10,107 nucleotides of DNA from Competibacteraceae bacterium UBA6584 (GTDB lineage Bacteria; Pseudomonadota; Gammaproteobacteria; Competibacterales; Competibacteraceae), in contig DJIW01000107.1 of assembly GCA_002433805.1 (NCBI GenBank), positions 1 to 10,107 of the forward strand, written 5' to 3'. This document shows, piece after piece, positions 7,858-10,107 of the stretch. The notes under the pieces are model-generated. The model was given only the letters and a program-made list of their open reading frames with translations, searched no databases and was not told the DNA's origin. Position numbers and translations under genes: made by a program. The first letter of the stretch is position 1. Each line of letters opens with the position of its first letter.

Positions 7858-9684
7858 TCAAATCAGCCCCAGCAGCCGTTCCTCCTCCAGCACTTCCCGC
7901 TCCTGCTGCTGCAAGGCCCACATTTGGGCGTACAGGCCCTCTTGCTGCAACAGCTCGCGGTGGCCGCCCTGCTCCCGCACCCGGCCGCGATCGAGCACCA
8001 GAATTTGATCGGCGTCCACGATGGTGGACAGCCGGTGCGCGATCACCAGCGTGGTGTGTTCGGCGGCCACCGCGCGCAGCGCCTGCAAGATCACTTGTTC
8101 GGAATTGCTGTCCAGCGCCGAGGTCGCTTCATCGAAAATCAGAATGCGCGGCCGTTTGAGGATCGCGCGGGCGATGGCGACCCGCTGTTTTTCACCCCCG
8201 GACAATTTCAAGCCGCGCTCGCCCACCAGGGTATCGTAACCGGCCGGCAGGGCGGCGATGAACTCGTGCAGTTGCGCCAGCCGCGCGGCCTCGGCGATCT
8301 CCTCGCGGCTGGCGTCGGGCCGGGCGTAGGCCAGGTTGTAATACAGGGTATCGTTGAACAGCACCGTGTCCTGCGGCACGATGCCGATGGCGGCGCGCAA
8401 GCTCTGCTGGGTCACGTCGCGGATGTCCTGGCCGTCGATCAGCACCCGGCCGCCGGTCACGTCGTAAAAGCGAAACAGCAGCCGCGCCAAGGTGGATTTG
8501 CCCGCCCCGCTCGCCCCGACCACCGCGAGCTTCCTACCTGGTGGTACGGTAAAGTTGACGTCGAACAGGATTTGCCGCTCGGGTTGGTAGCTGAAGTTCA
8601 CCTGTTCGAAGCGCAATTCGCCGCGGGTGACCTTCAACTCGGTCGCATCGGCGGCGTCGCGGATTTCCGGGGCCTGTTCGAACAGGCGGATCAAATCGTC
8701 CATGTCGGCCAGCGCGTATTTGATCTGCCGGTAGACGATGCCGAGCATGTTGAGCGGAATGAACAGTTGCAGCAGCAGCGCGTTGACCAGCACCAAATCG
8801 CCGAGCGTCATTTCGCCGGTCGCCACCCGCGCGGCGGCGAAAAACATGATCAGCGTCGCCCCGACGGCGATGATCGCGCCCTGGCCGAAATTGAGCGCCG
8901 ACATCGACGTCTGACTCAGCACCGCGCTGTTTTCCCAAGAATGCAGCGTGGCGTCGCAGCGTTGCAGCTCCCACGCCTCGTTGCCGAAGTATTTGACCGT
9001 TTCGTAATTGATCAGACTATCGATGGCTTCGTTGCTCGCTTGCGATTCCAGGCGGTTCATCAGCAGGCGATGCTCCATCCGCCAGTTGGTGATCGCGAGC
9101 GTGAAGGCGACGTAAGCGGCGACGCTGCCGAAAATAACCAAAGTGAACACCGTGGGATAGCGGCCGAGCAACAGTATCGCCGCCAGTAAAAATTCCACCG
9201 CCACCGGAAAAATGCTAAACGCCAAATAGTTCAACAAGGTGCTCAGGCTGCGCGCGCCGCGTTCCAGATCGCGGCTGACCGCGCCGGTTTTGCGCTCCAG
9301 GTGGAAGCGCAGGGCGAGTTCGTGCAAGTGGGCCAGGGTGCGCACGGTCAGCCGCCGCATGGCGCGGTAGCGGACGCGGGCGAACAGCATATCGCGCAAC
9401 TCGCTAAAAAAAGCATTGCCCAGTTTCAGCGCGCCGTAAGCCAACAGCAGGGCGACTGGCAGCATCAGCGCCGTTTGCTGTTGGGGGTCCAGGCGGTCCA
9501 CGATTTGCTTGAGCGCCAGCGGCGCGCCGAGATTGGCGATTTTGGCCAAAATCAAAGCGCCGAGCGCGAGCGCGATCCGGCCCCGATAGTCCCATAAATA
9601 GGGTAATAAGGCGCGAATGTTGACCCAATCGCGACGCTGGGCGATGGAAAGCGGCAATTCAGTCGGGCGAAGATCGGGGCGCAT
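7858..9684 (-). CDS. ATM1/HMT1-type ABC exporter, fused permease and ATPase
   Basis: This 608-residue half-transporter should act as an inner-membrane homodimer. A membrane domain with about six helices fills residues 35-320 (for example 36-58, 71-93, 153-174, 178-198 and 266-286). The sequences ERGARSLSTLLNYLAFSIFP (141-160) and NYETVKYFGNE (226-236) are typical of the ATM1/HMT1 branch, whose members export glutathione- or sulfur-linked compounds and heavy-metal conjugates. The nucleotide-binding domain has Walker A GASGAGKST (390-398, K396), the Q-loop VPQDT, signature LSGGEKQ (L494 onward), Walker B ILIFDEATSALD (D518, E519) and H-loop H550. All catalytic parts are present. The substrate cannot be read from sequence; lipid A export (MsbA) is less likely given the 226-236 motif. 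The start ATG at 9684 has no clear ribosome binding site and lies just 12 nt after a terminator T tract. Its stop is 3 bp from that of the convergent 82-residue gene. Confidence 0.92.
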   Translation of the reverse strand: MRPDLRPTELPLSIAQRRDWVNIRALLPYLWDYRGRIALALGALILAKIANLGAPLALKQIVDRLDPQQQTALMLPVALLLAYGALKLGNAFFSELRDMLFARVRYRAMRRLTVRTLAHLHELALRFHLERKTGAVSRDLERGARSLSTLLNYLAFSIFPVAVEFLLAAILLLGRYPTVFTLVIFGSVAAYVAFTLAITNWRMEHRLLMNRLESQASNEAIDSLINYETVKYFGNEAWELQRCDATLHSWENSAVLSQTSMSALNFGQGAIIAVGATLIMFFAAARVATGEMTLGDLVLVNALLLQLFIPLNMLGIVYRQIKYALADMDDLIRLFEQAPEIRDAADATELKVTRGELRFEQVNFSYQPERQILFDVNFTVPPGRKLAVVGASGAGKSTLARLLFRFYDVTGGRVLIDGQDIRDVTQQSLRAAIGIVPQDTVLFNDTLYYNLAYARPDASREEIAEAARLAQLHEFIAALPAGYDTLVGERGLKLSGGEKQRVAIARAILKRPRILIFDEATSALDSNSEQVILQALRAVAAEHTTLVIAHRLSTIVDADQILVLDRGRVREQGGHRELLQQEGLYAQMWALQQQEREVLEEERLLGLI

Positions 9685-9694
9685 GGCGGTTATC

Positions 9695-9731
9695 TGAAAA
9701 AGAGAAGGCCACCCCGACAGGATGGCCTTTT
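9695..9731 (-). terminator. Intrinsic terminator after the Pro/Ala-rich gene
   Basis: Stem arms AAGGCCA (9705-9711) and TGGCCTT (9723-9729) pair perfectly, and two more C-G pairs can form inside after one mismatch. On the minus strand the hairpin is followed by CTCTTTTTC, with five T at 9701-9697. It lies 26 bp past the stop at 9757, so it should end that transcript. On the plus strand the hairpin is followed by only four T, so bidirectional action is possible but weaker. Confidence 0.75.
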
Positions 9732-9756
9732 CGCTGCGACGGGGTTGAAACGCGCG

Positions 9757-10107
9757 TTACTGGGCGCGGGTGGGTTCGCGAGATGGAGCCGGTTGAATGA
9801 AGCCAGGAGGCGAAGCTTTCGGAACCTGAACCGGCGGCGGCGGAATCGCCGACGGCGCGCCTTGCAAAGCCGGTTTAGGCGGCGAAACGGCGGGGGGCGC
9901 GACGGGTGAAGTCGTTGTGCCAGCCTGAATCTGAGCGGGCGGCGTGGCCTTGGGCGTCTGGATTGGAGGCGCGGGAATGGCCGGCGCGGGCGCGGCGGGG
10001 GGCGCGACGGGTGAAGTCGTTGTGCCAGCCTGAATCTGAGCGGGCGGCGTGGCCTTGGGCGTCTGGATTGGAGGCGCGGGAATGGCCGGCGCGGGCGCGG
10101 CGGGGGG
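9757..10107 (-). CDS. Pro/Ala-rich repeat protein, C-terminal 116 residues only
   Basis: The frame is open from the right edge to a TAA at 9759-9757, ending PAPSREPTRAQ. The visible part is composed nearly wholly of Pro, Ala, Thr, Gln, Ile, Lys, Ser and Val, with no predicted fold. It contains two exact 35-residue repeats whose core reads AIPAPPIQTPKATPPAQIQ followed by AGTTTSPVA, then a diverged partial copy, AIPPPPVQVPKASPPGFIQ. Such extended Pro/Ala/Lys tracts are known as periplasm-spanning or linker regions (TonB-like, peptidoglycan-associated or surface proteins). The N-terminal domain that would identify the protein lies outside the window, so no function is claimed. Coding is supported by the open frame through a repeat unit of 105 bp (a multiple of three), by conservation of the diverged copy at protein level, and by the terminator just downstream. 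Confidence 0.65.
   Translation of the reverse strand, partial: PPAAPAPAIPAPPIQTPKATPPAQIQAGTTTSPVAPPAAPAPAIPAPPIQTPKATPPAQIQAGTTTSPVAPPAVSPPKPALQGAPSAIPPPPVQVPKASPPGFIQPAPSREPTRAQ
9888..10107. repeat. Perfect 105-bp tandem repeat, at least 2.1 copies, open at the right edge
   Basis: Copy 1 is 9888-9992 and copy 2 is 9993-10097; I find no difference between them. A third copy begins at 10098 and matches for the 10 bases before the window ends. The unit length is a multiple of three and encodes 35 residues in the minus-strand frame. Base 9887 differs from its counterpart at 9992, which marks the edge of the array. Confidence 0.95.

Noticed and set aside
7924..9189. Plus-strand open frame of 421 codons inside the ABC transporter
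   Set aside because: It is antisense to a gene with every ABC motif in place. Its His/Gln/Arg-rich composition is typical of a shadow frame, and it has no recognisable domain.
9888..10107. Possible CRISPR array or other spaced repeat
   Set aside because: The repeats are directly head-to-tail with no spacers, the unit is 105 bp, and it stays open as Pro/Ala-rich protein sequence.

Overview
The window looks like chromosomal DNA from a GC-rich gammaproteobacterium. The MutS resembles enterobacterial and pseudomonad MutS closely along its whole length, and the left edge carries an alanine-zipper lipoprotein of the OprI/Lpp kind. A fused trehalose synthase-maltokinase would suit a glycogen- or trehalose-storing lineage such as a Competibacter-like organism, but that placement is a guess. 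I see no rRNA, tRNA, CRISPR array, transposase or integrase.

Layout from left to right: (1) the start of a small lipoprotein gene on the minus strand, cut by the left edge (1-173). (2) A 336-bp divergent intergenic region (174-509). (3) mutS on the plus strand (510-3116). (4) A 168-bp GC-rich spacer with two hairpins, one an 18-bp perfect palindrome. (5) A plus-strand run of treS-mak fusion (3285-6614), a solitary type II secretion F-domain membrane protein that overlaps it by one base (6614-7585), and a small acidic helical protein (7606-7854). (6) An ATM1/HMT1-type ABC half-exporter on the minus strand (7858-9684), convergent with only 3 bp between stop codons. (7) A hairpin terminator (about 9695-9731) and the 3' end of a Pro/Ala-rich minus-strand gene (9757-10107) built of exact 105-bp tandem repeats, which run off the right edge.

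How the genes relate: MutS is housekeeping mismatch repair and probably has its own promoter in the 174-509 region. TreS-Mak interconverts maltose and trehalose and phosphorylates maltose, feeding the GlgE alpha-glucan route; glgE and glgB are not in this window. The F-domain protein and the small acidic protein probably share the treS transcript, since the spacing is tight and the ribosome binding sites are good, but no biochemical link is evident. The ABC exporter and the repeat protein read in the opposite direction.

No clearly new defence or mobile system is visible. The observations most worth following up are the exact tandem repeat at the right edge, the orphan F-domain protein coupled to TreS-Mak, and the terminator placed directly in front of the ABC transporter start.
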